Shown in pieces: positions 1 to 11,263 of a DNA stretch of 64,000 nucleotides; position 1 is the first letter of the stretch, and each line of letters starts with the position of its first letter. Location: contig NC_089744.1 in NCBI RefSeq assembly GCF_040412425.1, forward strand, positions 26,638,501 through 26,702,500, written 5' to 3'. Source of the stretch: Macrobrachium rosenbergii (taxonomy: Eukaryota > Arthropoda > Malacostraca > Decapoda > Palaemonidae). The position numbers and the translations under genes were made by a program. The notes under the pieces were generated by a model. The model was not told the DNA's origin. It searched no databases and saw nothing but the letters and a program-made list of their open reading frames with translations.

Positions 1-560
1 ACAAGAATCAACTCAGAGTAAGCAATGGAACACACGATAGAAGGTCAATTTTGATAATCAAGTTATTTATTCCTCTTGTTATATTTTATGTAGCAAACTA
101 TAAAAACTTGAAAGAAAATTTACAGAAGATAGTAGACTTTTGGCATATCTTCTAACGCTGTGTTAGTTTCATTGATTTTTTTGAAGAAGTTTCTTGAAAA
201 CCTTTCATTTTTTATCATAGTTCCATTAAAAACAACAGTTATGAAACAGTTTGTATACAGAGACAACTAATATAAATGTAATTTATTAGATATGAGTCTT
301 CAAGTAAAAAGACGAAGAATTCATCAGCATTTTGCAACTAAGGAGGGAAAAAACGTAAATTTTTCTAATAATTCCATATACACGCATCGTTCCATACAGT
401 TAAGCTGTCATGGCGCCACAACAGAACAAGAGATAGATGAAAGAACGATAGTAGTAGAAAAAAAAAAAAACACTGAGCGCAACGCGTTTGAAGCACTCAA
501 GCAAGCTTCCTGATAAGTCGAGCCAAGATCTAACGTCGTAACCACTGAGTACAGATAATG

Positions 561-562
561 TG

Positions 563-651
<89 letters not shown>
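561..651. repeat. Compound microsatellite (TA)n(CA)n(TA)n
   Basis: Alternating TA, CA and TA dinucleotides. Long open frames on the minus strand here (YIYI, CVCV) come from the repeat. Confidence 0.97.
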
Positions 652-655
<4 letters not shown>

Positions 656-695
656 CAATGGGAAATGTCAAAAGGTGCTTCCTAGCCTGGACTGT

Positions 696-698
<3 letters not shown>

Positions 699-766
<68 letters not shown>
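699..766. repeat. (TC)n microsatellite
   Basis: About 34 uninterrupted TC units. Confidence 0.98.
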
Positions 767-768
<2 letters not shown>

Positions 769-1062
769 GGTTATTTATTGAATTACGCTATGTATGTTTT
801 ATCTAAACACATACGAAAATAATGCAACATTATTTATTTAAAACTCTTTTTATCTGTTTTTCTACGTTGGAAAATAGCATCCCTCCTGCGACGCATTGAA
901 TGAAATCAATGAAACGTGGCATTCAAGTAACATTTGACAAGGCCTGCAGATATCCGGTTCTCTGTAGTTTTATAATTATCATTTAAACTTTCTGGTCTTC
1001 TACCACCACTGTTCAAGACCAGGTATCTTTATATACTGCCCTTTGTCGTTATATATTTCTCT

Positions 1063-1063
<1 letters not shown>

Positions 1064-1094
<31 letters not shown>
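1064..1094. repeat. (ATT)n microsatellite
   Basis: About 10 ATT units. Confidence 0.95.
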
Positions 1095-1414
1095 GTCAAG
1101 TTTTATTAACATAGGACTGACTTTATGTTCACTGTAGTTTTGGCCTCGTGTAATACAACGAGCATAATGTTCATGCTTGTTTACGCCTAACAGTGCGTGT
1201 GACTTTATTTATGGCACCAAGCATATGAGTATTATTGTAAACAGCTCTCGTATTTTTTGCTTCTGCAAACAGTAGCATCTGCAGGTGCTATATTTTATTC
1301 ATTGAATTGACTCTCACCATTAAACTAAGCTAGGGAGCATTATGAACTTTGTCCCTTATATAGACCCTGGTCCGTTCTCAGTCTACAGTTAACTGGTTAG
1401 AATATAGATTACAC

Positions 1415-1417
<3 letters not shown>

Positions 1418-1476
<59 letters not shown>
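1418..1476. repeat. (GA)n microsatellite
   Basis: About 29 GA units. Confidence 0.98.
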
Positions 1477-1479
<3 letters not shown>

Positions 1480-3415
1480 AGTAATTCTGTGTTTATTATG
1501 TTCTGATTATATAGAATTAAGTAAAAAATTTCGGAGTCCTCGCGTTGGTCATGAAACCCATACGAATTACGCATTATTTTAGACACACCGTAGTAGTAAA
1601 TTGATCTGTCAAAAAAAGTGAATTGAACAAGATTACTGAGTGAATTGAACAAGATAACTAATGAATGAATTGAAATTTTTTGTCGTGGAAGCTTTTGTTT
1701 ACCTGAAATTCGAACCGGACATCAGTGAATTAATTCAGGTTGAATTTTTTTAAAGCGAATTTTAAAAAAATGTATTACTGTAAACTCAATGTACAAATTC
1801 TATGATATACCTTTTGTGATGGAGATAAATGAAGTTCTTTTTTCATTATTAGAAACATTTTGCTCCAAAATTATAGGTAGCCTCAGTTAGCTGCCATGTA
1901 TAATTTCTTGCGTACAAAATCTCGTCAGCGCCCATAATACGAACCTTTTATAGGGAGAAGGGATAGAAATTAACTCGGAACTACCGAGAACTTTAAGATT
2001 ATCAAAGGTGCCTTTATCTAAGATAATTTATTTATCATTGGTTATCGGAGGAAGGTGCTGAAAAATTTCAGTACTGATATCAACTGTTTTGTAATTCTCA
2101 GAAAAGGGCTCGATAATGACTTCTGCTGTTCGTGCCTTTTCTTTGAGATTTAAGGAATCCCCAGGAATTAGTGATGTTTTGTCTCGGGCAAGACCTCTTT
2201 CTAAATTCTTAATTGTTTTACAAGAAATAAACAAAAATGTGCTTTTCAGCATGGGCGAAAAATGTGTATTATTTGAAGTGGGGGTTAGCTTTAAAGAAAT
2301 ACTGTATATGTCGTAAAGTGAGTAATTTTGTTCACTCTAAGGGATCATTTTATCTGGTGAGCCACATTTGCCATCCTTTTCAGTGCTAAGCAATATGACC
2401 GTATCTGTTCATAAGATTTCATTTGTACAGATATTAAGTGATGTTTAGGAGACCGTTAAAAAGATCCGGAAGGTTAATTTATCATTTCAAGGAATGGCTC
2501 ATAAGTGATTTGTTCCCTTCCATTACTGAAGTTTGGAATCTGCCCTCTGTTCCGTTCTCAATTCGTATGGCTCGAAATAGACAAAGCCAGTAGGTTACTG
2601 CCTAACCAGCCTTTACATAAAATAAGACAGTGAAGCAAACGCGTATCATGATTACGGCATTGAGAAATGTTAATATATTTAGCCTATCTAATGCAATTCC
2701 TTTGTGTCTACTGAGGCCACTCTGTCAGGGAGTCAGATTTTTCTCTCTATATGCCTGCCTGGAACTCTGGTGGTTGCTCTCTGTTTGTTTTGTTTGTGTC
2801 TTTCAGTAGTTTTTATCTGCTTGTCGGGGTTCTTCCTGTTTGAATACGGTTGCCATTGTTTTGTCTGCTTCACAAATCTGTGCATTTAGAACATTCATGT
2901 AGTTTTTCCTCCCTGTATGATTTGTACACTCGTAGGCATTTTTTGCTCGCTCAGATGCTATATAAGCGCTGTTTGCTTGTGTAATAAGGATGTTAGAAGA
3001 ATCTTGTGACCCCTGTCAGAATCTTTCATTTTGAATTCTAATATTCATTACCTCCATCTGATCCATTTCCTGTATTTTTAAATACAGTTTTGTATTAACT
3101 GCGTACAAATTCATCTCCCGTTACATAGTCTTCTTTTGTCATACACTCTCCCTTGTCATCTGATACCTCAAGTAGTCTTGGCAATGTATGTACTGTATGT
3201 ATGTAGGCATGTTTCGAGAAATTTATTCTTAACCTCACTCGTCAGGAATTACAGAATATTCGACTTTCAGTGGATGGACATTTCGGCATTTAGATCACAC
3301 AGTGCTTTTCAAGGCACTCTTGTTCATAAAAATTCATAACATTAAACATCCGAGTCATATGGTTTATCGATATATTGATATGATTTTTAGTTTCCTTTCA
3401 TAAATTTTCCCTGAT

Positions 3416-3491
<76 letters not shown>
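3416..3491. repeat. (TA)n microsatellite
   Basis: About 37 TA units, self-complementary. Confidence 0.98.
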
Positions 3492-3496
<5 letters not shown>

Positions 3497-4295
3497 GTGT
3501 GAATATCAGTGTATATCAGATATTCAGAATTCTGTCGCTACAGCATTTCAAGTGGTAAAGAATAAAGCATAGTTGTTCATATATATTTTCTGTAATCTTA
3601 CAAGTAATTTGTATCGTTTGGTTTGAATGCAATGAGTTGTTAAACATTGATAAAAAAAACACTGCTGGTATATGACGCTCCAATTTCTCAGCGAATGGAT
3701 GGGTCAGCAAAAATTCATTTACCATATCCTCTTAAAAGTTATTAATCCTTTTTTTTTACATACATCAGACAAAAAAAAAATATATATATATTAAACAGGC
3801 CCATCTCCAAGCCTCCCCCTCATTTCGGAGCTGTGAAATCAATGCATATAGTGAAAGCATTCTTTGTGTTTTATATACATACCTTTATTTTGATTTTGTG
3901 ACAAATAAAAGAGCATTTCCCATCAGTTTGGCCACAAGGAACATCAGCACATCAGAGTGATTTTGTCATGAGAAGGAAAGAAAAAAAAAAAAACACTTGC
4001 TTCTGGAATTATGAGATAGAATAGTGTCCTTAAGCTTCTACGAATAGTGCAGAAGGCATGACAAGTCCCAGTTCTCTGACGTCACCAAGCTGACAGTTAT
4101 TTTTACCTGGAGTCTTTAAAGATTCAGCATTCGTTTCAGTAGTTTTCTTCATTTTTTTCTTTGGAATTTTTATTCTTTTTATCTTTCATTTCCATGTCGT
4201 TTTTATTTCATAGTTTCTGTTGATCAAGTTCAGTAAGGATACAAGCCCAAAACAGTATCAATAACAACACAGTGAAATAAAAGTGCAGAAAGAAA

Positions 4296-4735
4296 GTCAA
4301 ACATATTAAAAATAGTCTTTATTCCTTCCTTGACATTGCCAGCCACCTATGTTTTAACATGAGACTAAGAAGACCTCCAGAAAAAGGGTCACTGCCCCTT
4401 TTTGGAGGTACCTCTAAAGAGATATGTTCTTGAAATGAACTTTTTTCAGAGTGCGTAATACCATAAAAAGGAAGGTCACGGTAATATAATAATATCTCTG
4501 CGTAAGAAAACAAGTATAGAGATTATACATTCTGATGCGTTCACTACTTCGTTATTCGTTTTGGAGGATTTTGACCAGAACAACATCGTTCATTGTTAAC
4601 CAGTGTCACTGCACGAGGCTTATGAAACAGAAGTGTTAGCAGTTCATTTTTGTTTAAATGGAGAATTTGTCGTCTGGAAACAGTTAAGAAAGAATAATAA
4701 TCCTAATCTTCTCCGCTGAAGTCTGGCGAAACATT
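4296..4735 (-). other. Orcokinin 3' UTR (predicted)
   Basis: About 440 nt follow the stop codon before the first good poly(A) signal on the minus strand. The end point is inferred from that signal, with cleavage expected roughly 10-30 nt beyond it. An open stretch at 4319-4513 on this strand has no recognisable similarity and I do not call it. Confidence 0.5.
4318..4323 (-). terminator. Candidate poly(A) signal AATAAA for orcokinin
   Basis: TTTATT on the plus strand reads AATAAA on the minus strand, about 410 nt after the stop. The sequence beyond it on the minus strand is T-rich, as expected of a downstream element. A second AATAAA lies farther on, at 4202-4207. Confidence 0.5.
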
Positions 4736-5261
4736 TCACTCGGAGCTACGTCGAACGAAGCCGAAGCCAGATCGGTCGATTTCGTCGAAGTTGCGCTTGT
4801 AGAGATTGGCAAGGTCACGGGGGCTGAGGACGCGCTTCGCGAAGCCGAAGCCCTGTCTGTCGATCTCGTCGAAGTTGCGCTTGTTGAAGCCGAAGCCTGA
4901 TCGGTCGATCTCGTCGAAGTTGCGCTTGTAGAAGCCCATTCCGGTGCGGTCGATTTCGTCGAAGTTGCGCTTGTTGAAACCGAAGCCAGATCGGTCGATT
5001 TCGTCGAAGTTACGCTTGTAGAAGCCCATTCCGGTGCGGTCGATTTCGTCGAAGTTCCTCTTGTTGAAGCCGAATCCAGATCGGTCGATTTCGTCGAAGT
5101 TCCTCTTGTTGAAGCCGAAGCCAGAACGGTCGATTTCGTCGAAGTTCCTCTTATTGAATCCAAAGCCAGATCGGTCGATTTCGTCGAAGTTTCTCTTGGC
5201 GAATCCAAAGCCAGACCTGTCGATCTCGTCGAAATTACGTTTGCTGTGACCGAAACCGGTT
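4736..5261 (-). CDS. Orcokinin: Orcokinin prohormone, terminal coding exon (3' part of gene)
   Basis: Read right to left, this exon completes a split Thr codon and encodes TGFGHS-KR (C-terminal half of orcomyotropin). Ten 13-residue orcokinins follow, each with a dibasic site. In order their tails after NFDEIDR are SGFGFA, SGFGFN x3, TGMGFY, SGFGFN, TGMGFY, SGFGFN and QGFGFA, then the 11-residue spacer [11 protein letters not shown], then SGFGFV-RR, then SSE and a TGA stop at 4738-4736. Every site is Lys-Arg except the last, Arg-Arg. [13 protein letters not shown] is the canonical decapod orcokinin, and ANLY spacers occur in known lobster and crayfish precursors. The exon is 1 nt plus 174 codons plus stop (526 nt). 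The acceptor CTTTTCCAG lies directly upstream (AG at 5263-5262). Family role: secreted neuropeptides acting on the stomatogastric system and hindgut. It is not a complete gene, since signal peptide and N-terminal propeptide come from upstream exons. All units are in frame, with no breaks. Confidence 0.97.
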
Positions 5262-5520
5262 CTGGAAAAGAAGGAATTGATGAGTGAATAAAAGAACCAG
5301 TTTAAGTATATGTGCAGATGGAGAACTAGAGTTGCATCTATTATTTTAACAAACTATCGAAATAATTATGTTGGAAATTTCTTTACATTGTTTTCTTTTT
5401 ATACTTCATGTCGTGAACTAATATGTATTGAAGTCCAGTTAGGAGGAAAAATTGATTGAGAAATGAAACTGATGAATCATCTAGTGTTACACACACACAC
5501 ACATATATATAGTATGTGAT

Positions 5521-5523
<3 letters not shown>

Positions 5524-5601
<78 letters not shown>
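5524..5601. repeat. (TA)n microsatellite in the orcokinin intron
   Basis: About 38 TA units. A short AC tract (5490-5501) precedes it. It lies about 260 bp upstream of the terminal exon on the gene's strand. Confidence 0.97.
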
Positions 5602-5604
<3 letters not shown>

Positions 5605-5873
5605 ATGTGGTTTAAATCATCAGAGCCCTGGGAATATTAATCAAACAACCATTAAGGAATGTTCAGATGAGAAACAATACCCCATATCGATTTTTGTAAG
5701 AAAACGCACGTATTATTATTATACTCTCCTTTGTTTTACATCGGCAAGCCAGTACATTAAGAGTATTGTATGTCACATCTGTATGTCATAGCCATAAAAG
5801 AAAATGAACTTTGTCTATTTCTGTTTTTTGTTAGATGATGATAGACAGCTGCAGTTTTCACTGATATTACTGT

Positions 5874-6225
5874 TAGGAATAACTGAGTACTCTATGTACT
5901 TATCCAAACTAGATTATAATTAGGAATGACCAAGTGTTATGTGCTTATCCAAATCGTATTACGTCAGGAATGACTGTGTACTTTCTGCTTATCCAAATCA
6001 GATTACTCGTAAGAATGACTGAATGCTTTGTGCTTAATCAGATCATATTACTGCTGGGAATGTATGTGTAAGTGCTGTGTGAGATTCTCTCAGGAATGAC
6101 TGAGTGGTGTGTGCTTATCCAAATCAGATTACTGTCAGGAATGCCTGAGTGGAATGTGCTTATCTTAACTAAATTACAGCCAGGAATGGCTGATTGATAT
6201 GCATTTATCCAAATTAGAATTTTGC
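5874..6225. repeat. 45-bp minisatellite in the orcokinin intron, about 8 units
   Basis: Units begin with a CAGGAATGACTG-like box at about 5874, 5921, 5965, 6010, 6055, 6091, 6136 and 6181, mostly 45 bp apart, with one short unit of 36 bp. Each also carries TGCTTATCCAAATCAGATTA. Because the period is a multiple of 3, a minus-strand frame stays open across it (6038-6265); I treat that as an artefact. Confidence 0.9.
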
Positions 6226-6648
6226 TTAATTCGGATGATCTATTGTTATTTTTTGGCACACACACAGGTGATATGTTGGCAGAAATTATTTGAAAGTGAG
6301 TGAGCTGTAGCCTTAAGGGTTAAGTCTTCCAGAAGTGTCGGCATTCCTGAAAGTTTCCGAAGTACATACATCCTCCAAATTTTGGCTTTTAATAATTTTA
6401 GGGACTAAACACTGCTCGGAAAATACGCTAACCAGTATCGTTGTCATTTTATTTGTGGAATAAAAAAAAAACACCTTCCTAAACACCTTTTTTTCGTTCT
6501 GTTTGTCTTTATATGGAAACTTGACCAAAAGGAATTCTAAATTGATTACAGACCTTATTATGAAACGTTTCTCTAATCTCTTACAGAAGGCACCTGTATT
6601 AGACATCACGCAAACTGAAATTCCAATGAAGAGAAATGAGCAAAAGAA

Positions 6649-6649
<1 letters not shown>

Positions 6650-6705
<56 letters not shown>
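6650..6705. repeat. (GA)n microsatellite in the orcokinin intron
   Basis: About 27 GA units. Confidence 0.97.
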
Positions 6706-6706
<1 letters not shown>

Positions 6707-7103
6707 CCTTCTCAATATCTTTAGTTTCTGGTTGATCGCTTTACCTCTACTTGAGGCTGTGCGTGTGGATTTTGGATCCCAAGGATGAAAGAGCCAGGAA
6801 GAGACCTGAGATGACCTAGATATAAACTTGGTCAAGCCATGGTATGTCTCCACAGACAATATCAGAAGTATCTATATATTACTCGGATTCAAACGATGGA
6901 AATATTCTATTTCAGTTTCACTATCATTTCTGAACTTTTCTATCAAAAGTATATATTTATTACCGGGATTCAAGCTGAGGAAATAGTCTTAGCATTTTCG
7001 GATCAGTAAAAAATATCTGTAAACGTTGTTTAGGGACAGAGTCCTTTCATAGAGAGGTCATGGAAACGCCAGAGAAAAAAGAAAGAATATATTCAATACT
7101 TAC

Positions 7104-7137
7104 GTGAATGAGTCGAATCGCTTTACAGGTGCGTTAT
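7104..7137 (-). CDS. Orcokinin: Orcokinin prohormone, 34-nt internal exon (split orcomyotropin)
   Basis: The exon reads (x)AT then NAPVKR and FDSF, then the first two bases of a Thr codon. Joined to the exon at 5261 it gives FDSFT-TGFGHS followed by KR, an orcomyotropin-type peptide; the classical form is FDAFTTGFGHS, so Ala3 is Ser here. APVKR before orcomyotropin is also conserved in lobster precursors. The donor is a perfect GTAAGT (7103-7098). The acceptor is a run of ten T then CAG (AG at 7139-7138). The phases fit: it starts in phase 1, with GAT (Asp) the most likely split codon, and ends in phase 2, matching the next exon. An open frame continues to the right of 7137 but runs through the poly-pyrimidine tract, so I treat 7137 as the exon edge. 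The preceding exon is not identified. Confidence 0.9.
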
Positions 7138-7386
7138 CTGAAAAAAAAAACGAGCATCTTAGCAAAAATAATGAAACAATTTGTATATATTTCAGAAATG
7201 TTTCATACAAGCAGAAGATTATCTGAATTATTTTATTTAATTGTACGTGTTGACTGCATGCAAATTCATTGAATGCTCTGAGCATGCTCCTGAATGTTTT
7301 ACTAGTCTATTCCTTTGCAACGAACATTGTGGGAATAATTTTCTATTCTATAGCTGTTGTTTTCTAGACGAAGACTATGAAATCAT

Positions 7387-7390
<4 letters not shown>

Positions 7391-7471
<81 letters not shown>

Positions 7472-7499
7472 ATACTGTATATATATAGATACATATATA

Positions 7500-7541
<42 letters not shown>
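7391..7541. repeat. Compound (AC)n(TA)n microsatellite
   Basis: About 38 AC units, then a TA-rich tract with scattered GTAC interruptions. Confidence 0.97.
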
Positions 7542-7546
<5 letters not shown>

Positions 7547-7893
7547 CGTATATATAAAATATTTGTCTGTTGCGGCATAATAACTATCGCTACGCCTGTT
7601 CCAGTCAAATATACTACATATGATCAGCAATAAGAATAGACTCATCAAAACCGTGATAGATATAGAAATAAGTTTGATATATATAGAAATAATTTCCAGT
7701 TGTAAACATGCGAAAGAGCCAATCAGGGTATGGCTTCAGATACCAGTTTTGTCCCTTTGTAATTTCCGGGGCCGAGTTCGATAACTGATTCGAGGATGGT
7801 TCACTAACAGGGGATATTGCTCACGAAGAACCGCTTCCGCAACAAGGACCAAAGTGAAAGAGAATCTCTTTGTTGGTTGGAGTCAAAAGAACC

Positions 7894-7962
<69 letters not shown>
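7894..7962. repeat. (GA)n microsatellite
   Basis: About 34 GA units. Confidence 0.98.
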
Positions 7963-7965
<3 letters not shown>

Positions 7966-8454
7966 TATACTGTATAGTATTGTCAAGTTAAAAAAAAAAT
8001 AGCGAGGAAATGCCTCATGATAAACTGACATGAATTTTCTGGACAGGTGAACACTTCAGAGAGAGCTAAGCCGTGCGGTGCAGTAGAATAATATACAAAA
8101 TGATCGTACGTAGACCAACGGATATGAATTTCAAATGGCTGCAATTTATTTTCTGTTATTTTTGTAGGATTACAGCGTGAACCATTATTTGGACTCACTG
8201 TAATGCATATTCATTTCATTTCATCACATGACGAAATTATTCCAAGAAAATAATTGTCAGTGAACATTCTGTCCATCTGAGCAATTCGAGCTCGTCGGTA
8301 AATGTCTTACCAGCAAGACATATCAAATTTATAATAGAAAATAAATAAACCAAAAATAGAAAGCATTCTCAATGACCTTTCCCTTGAAAATGAGCAAACA
8401 GAACTGATCGTCATGGGAATCGATTGATGACGTAGCTACCAAATCTTATGGAGC

Positions 8455-8458
<4 letters not shown>

Positions 8459-8536
<78 letters not shown>
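8459..8536. repeat. (TC)n microsatellite
   Basis: About 39 TC units. Confidence 0.98.
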
Positions 8537-8538
<2 letters not shown>

Positions 8539-9816
8539 GTGAATTCGCTCACTGGGCTTATGTGAAGAATTATGGACGCTCTTAAATCCAACAGGTGGAA
8601 ATTACTTTTGCATTTCATCCGAAATTTAGAGCCGATAACTCGAATTGAAATTTTTCTCATTTCTTTACAGCTCACAAAATCAGCATATTAAGGTTTGATA
8701 TTTACGGTCATATTTACTGGATCGTTTTATGGCTAGTGAAAGAAAAGTCTGAAAGAACGAACTGAAAAGTGTAAACCTGTAATGGAGATAAAGGATGCCT
8801 TGGCATGAATGTAATTCAGTGACAAATTAGACATGAAGGACATATTTAGACACGAAGGACATATTTATAACCGAAGCCCAATGAAAAATTAACGACATAA
8901 AGTGAAGAGAAATGTAAAGTGAAGTGGAACGAGGATATGTCTAGCCTCATGCAAGTTCACGCAGTTATTTAAAGTGTGAAAGGAATTGGAACTTTAAATA
9001 ATAATAATAAAAAAAAACTTCCCTTAGAAGCCCGTGTCATGCAAACTGGACCTTACTTAACTATGCATACGCAAGAAGGGTCATATCCTAGGTAATAAAC
9101 AAAAGAACGAAAGCAATTATGATAAAGGACGATTAGCCAAAGATACGGCAAGTAATTACCCAGACACACGGACTTCAAGGAACTGAAATATTCATAATTA
9201 TGGTTATTAAGAGTCCTGAAAAAGATAAGAGTCAAGAGGAGAAATGCTGGAAGGGTTGGTGTAAGAAAGATGTAATATAGCGACAATAAAATTTTTGATG
9301 ATGAAATGATAAACGTCAAGTATAAATGATGGTGAAAATTATCCTTGGGTTAAGGTAGCCTTAAGTGATGTGGGTTTAGTATATTATGTGAAACGGTGAA
9401 AATCAGTATACTGTGTTAAAGGCCGGATCTACAAACGATGCAGAAGATAATGACAAGACGTTAATGTGATAAGGAAAAGATGAAAAGAAATAAAATAAAA
9501 GCAGGCTCAAGAAAGTTACTTACAATACTAATGACTAAGTAAATGGCAAAGTAAGCATACTGCCTAGGAATAGGCAGGAATTAAGAAAGGAAGGAAAAAC
9601 GCTATTTCCTTGGATGATAGCGATGAATTGAAACGTGGGCATCACATATTTGGAGCTCGAAGCCTAAAAATGCAATTATTCATTCCATTTAAAGTTATTG
9701 AAAAACTAATTAGTAAGGAAATATATTCACCCGCCTCTTTGCAGCGAATGTAAATGAATTCATTATTTCTCTTCACTATCGGAAATAACAGCATTTGATT
9801 AGAAGCAGGAATAACG

Positions 9817-9971
9817 CGCACACACACGCGCACACACACACACAACTAAGACTTTCGACTTTTATTCAAAAGTCATCTTCAGGGTACACCCACATATATA
9901 TATATATATACATATATATGTATGTATATACAGTATATGTGTATATACAGTATATATACATATACATACAC
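9817..9971. repeat. Interrupted (CA)n and (TA)n tracts
   Basis: CA/CG-interrupted tract at 9817-9843, then TA-rich sequence with ACAGTATATG interruptions from 9894. Confidence 0.9.
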
Positions 9972-10940
9972 AATTACCATGTTCATAACATCGGTGACAA
10001 TAATAAGTCAGTGATAATACGAATAACATTTACAATAATAAAGCAGCAATTAAAGCACTAAAAGAATCACTAAGGACTGCAAGTACACAGCAGAAATAAT
10101 AATTAAAAAAAAGTTAGACATTTTCTGTGCAGAACGATCAAACTCTCTCCAAAGAATGCTGTGAGTTGCAGAGTTTCACTGTAACTCAGAACTCCAGGGG
10201 AAACAGTCCTTTTAAAAGGTTTGTGTTTAGTATAACTTCAGCAAAAAAAAAAAAAAAAAAAAAACTGTAGCAACGCCAAAAAATTTTCATAGCATTTCAT
10301 GTTTTCCCGGGATTTTGTTTATAGTTTGCTTGAAAAGAACAGCGGTGACAAAAGTTTTCCATAAAATACTCAGGAAAAGTTTATCTTGGTAAATATTACG
10401 GTTCATGGTTGAGATGCATAAAAAGATTCTCTGAAGCAAAAAAAAAAAAAAAAAAAGTTCTGGTAACAGTATTTAAAATCTATACGGTTGAATTCACACA
10501 CTGTTTATTATTTTATCATTCCTCTGCCCGGAGCAAATGCGTCTTCAATTGATCGCTTAAATTGGGTACTAATTCTAGCAGAAGAGGCGACCGGCACATG
10601 CGGTATTCTTCTAACGTCACACGTAAACAGTAATAAATAATTAAAAATAAATAATTAAAAATAATGCTGGAGTCAATGACGCATGACCAGCGCCGAATGC
10701 AACTTATAAATTCGTGTAAGGTATCTGCGAAATCCTATGACGGCAATAATCCGAATTAATTGGTTTTCGACTCAGTCGTGAAATTTCGAAATCCCTTTTG
10801 AACGAAGCCTTAAGAATTCTTTTGTTATATGTTGGGATTTTAAAGCCTTGGTTAGGCGGTCATGGCCAGAATTCTACATTGGAGTATGAGTAGGTTCCGC
10901 TTATGTTTGTCGATTGAATACTATATCAGACAAGGAGATC

Positions 10941-11254
10941 CCGTACGGGGGTAATGCCGTCAATGCGCTTCGTTTGGTGCAATGTAGGCATTACTTAAGG
11001 TTCTTTTCAGCGTCCCTTCGGCCACTTGCTGCAGCCTCTTTCATTCCTCTTACTGTACCTCCTTCATAATCTCTTTCTCCTATCTTACTTTCCACCCTCT
11101 CCTAACAGTTGTTTCATAGTGCAGTTGCAAGGTTTTCCTCCTGTTACACCTTTCAAACCTTTCTACTTTCAATTTCCCTTCCAGCTCCGACCGACCTCGT
11201 AGGTCCTAGCGCTTGGCCTTGGGCCAAAATTCTATATTCCATTCCATTCCATTC
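10941..11254 (+). mobile_element. SINE-like repeat, copy 1 (near full length)
   Basis: Same ~300-bp consensus as the copies near 14757, 29122, 46692, 49396 and 58262. It starts with a CCGNNNGGGGGTA-like head. Shared inner blocks are TAGGCATTACTTAAGGTTCT, CAGCGTCCCTTCGGCC and AGCGCTTGGCC, ending in an (ATTCC)n tail. CAGACAAGG occurs at 10927-10935 and again at 11255-11263, immediately after the tail, a 9-bp target-site duplication that shows retroposition. An open frame overlapping it (11109-11483) is not a gene candidate. Confidence 0.9.
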
Positions 11255-11263
11255 CAGACAAGG

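Larger units (their letters stand above)
1..4295. other. Stretch with no recognised gene, left of orcokinin
   Basis: This is AT-rich DNA with five microsatellites (561-651, 699-766, 1064-1094, 1418-1476, 3416-3491). Open frames are short and match nothing I know. It is the 3' flank of the orcokinin gene. No second 3' exon with further orcokinin-like peptides was seen here. Confidence 0.6.
5262..7103 (-). other. Orcokinin intron splitting the orcomyotropin codons
   Basis: This 1842-bp intron has a GT donor at 7103-7102 and an AG acceptor at 5263-5262. It interrupts a Thr codon after its second base, inside the orcomyotropin peptide. It contains a (TA)n tract, a 45-bp-period minisatellite (5874-6225) and a (GA)n tract. 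No coding sequence was recognised inside it. Confidence 0.9.
7138..10926. other. Stretch with no recognised gene, upstream of the 34-nt exon
   Basis: If the orcokinin gene extends right, this is intron. It holds AC/TA, GA, TC and CA/TA microsatellites and poly(A) runs at 10242-10264 and 10438-10457. No signal-peptide exon with a suitable phase-1 donor and an ATG was found. Confidence 0.5.

Noticed and set aside
1700..1722. GGTTCGAAT on the minus strand, like a tRNA B box
   Set aside because: The position that should be C61 is T, and no matching acceptor stem or A box was found.
6038..6265. 75-codon minus-strand frame with repeated IWI..H motifs
   Set aside because: It is the 45-bp intronic minisatellite, whose period happens to preserve the frame.
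8308..8371. Hydrophobic minus-strand segment ending LICLA with a G|GTAAGA donor, considered as signal-peptide exon
   Set aside because: The required frame has a stop just upstream and no ATG; hydrophobicity follows from AT-richness.
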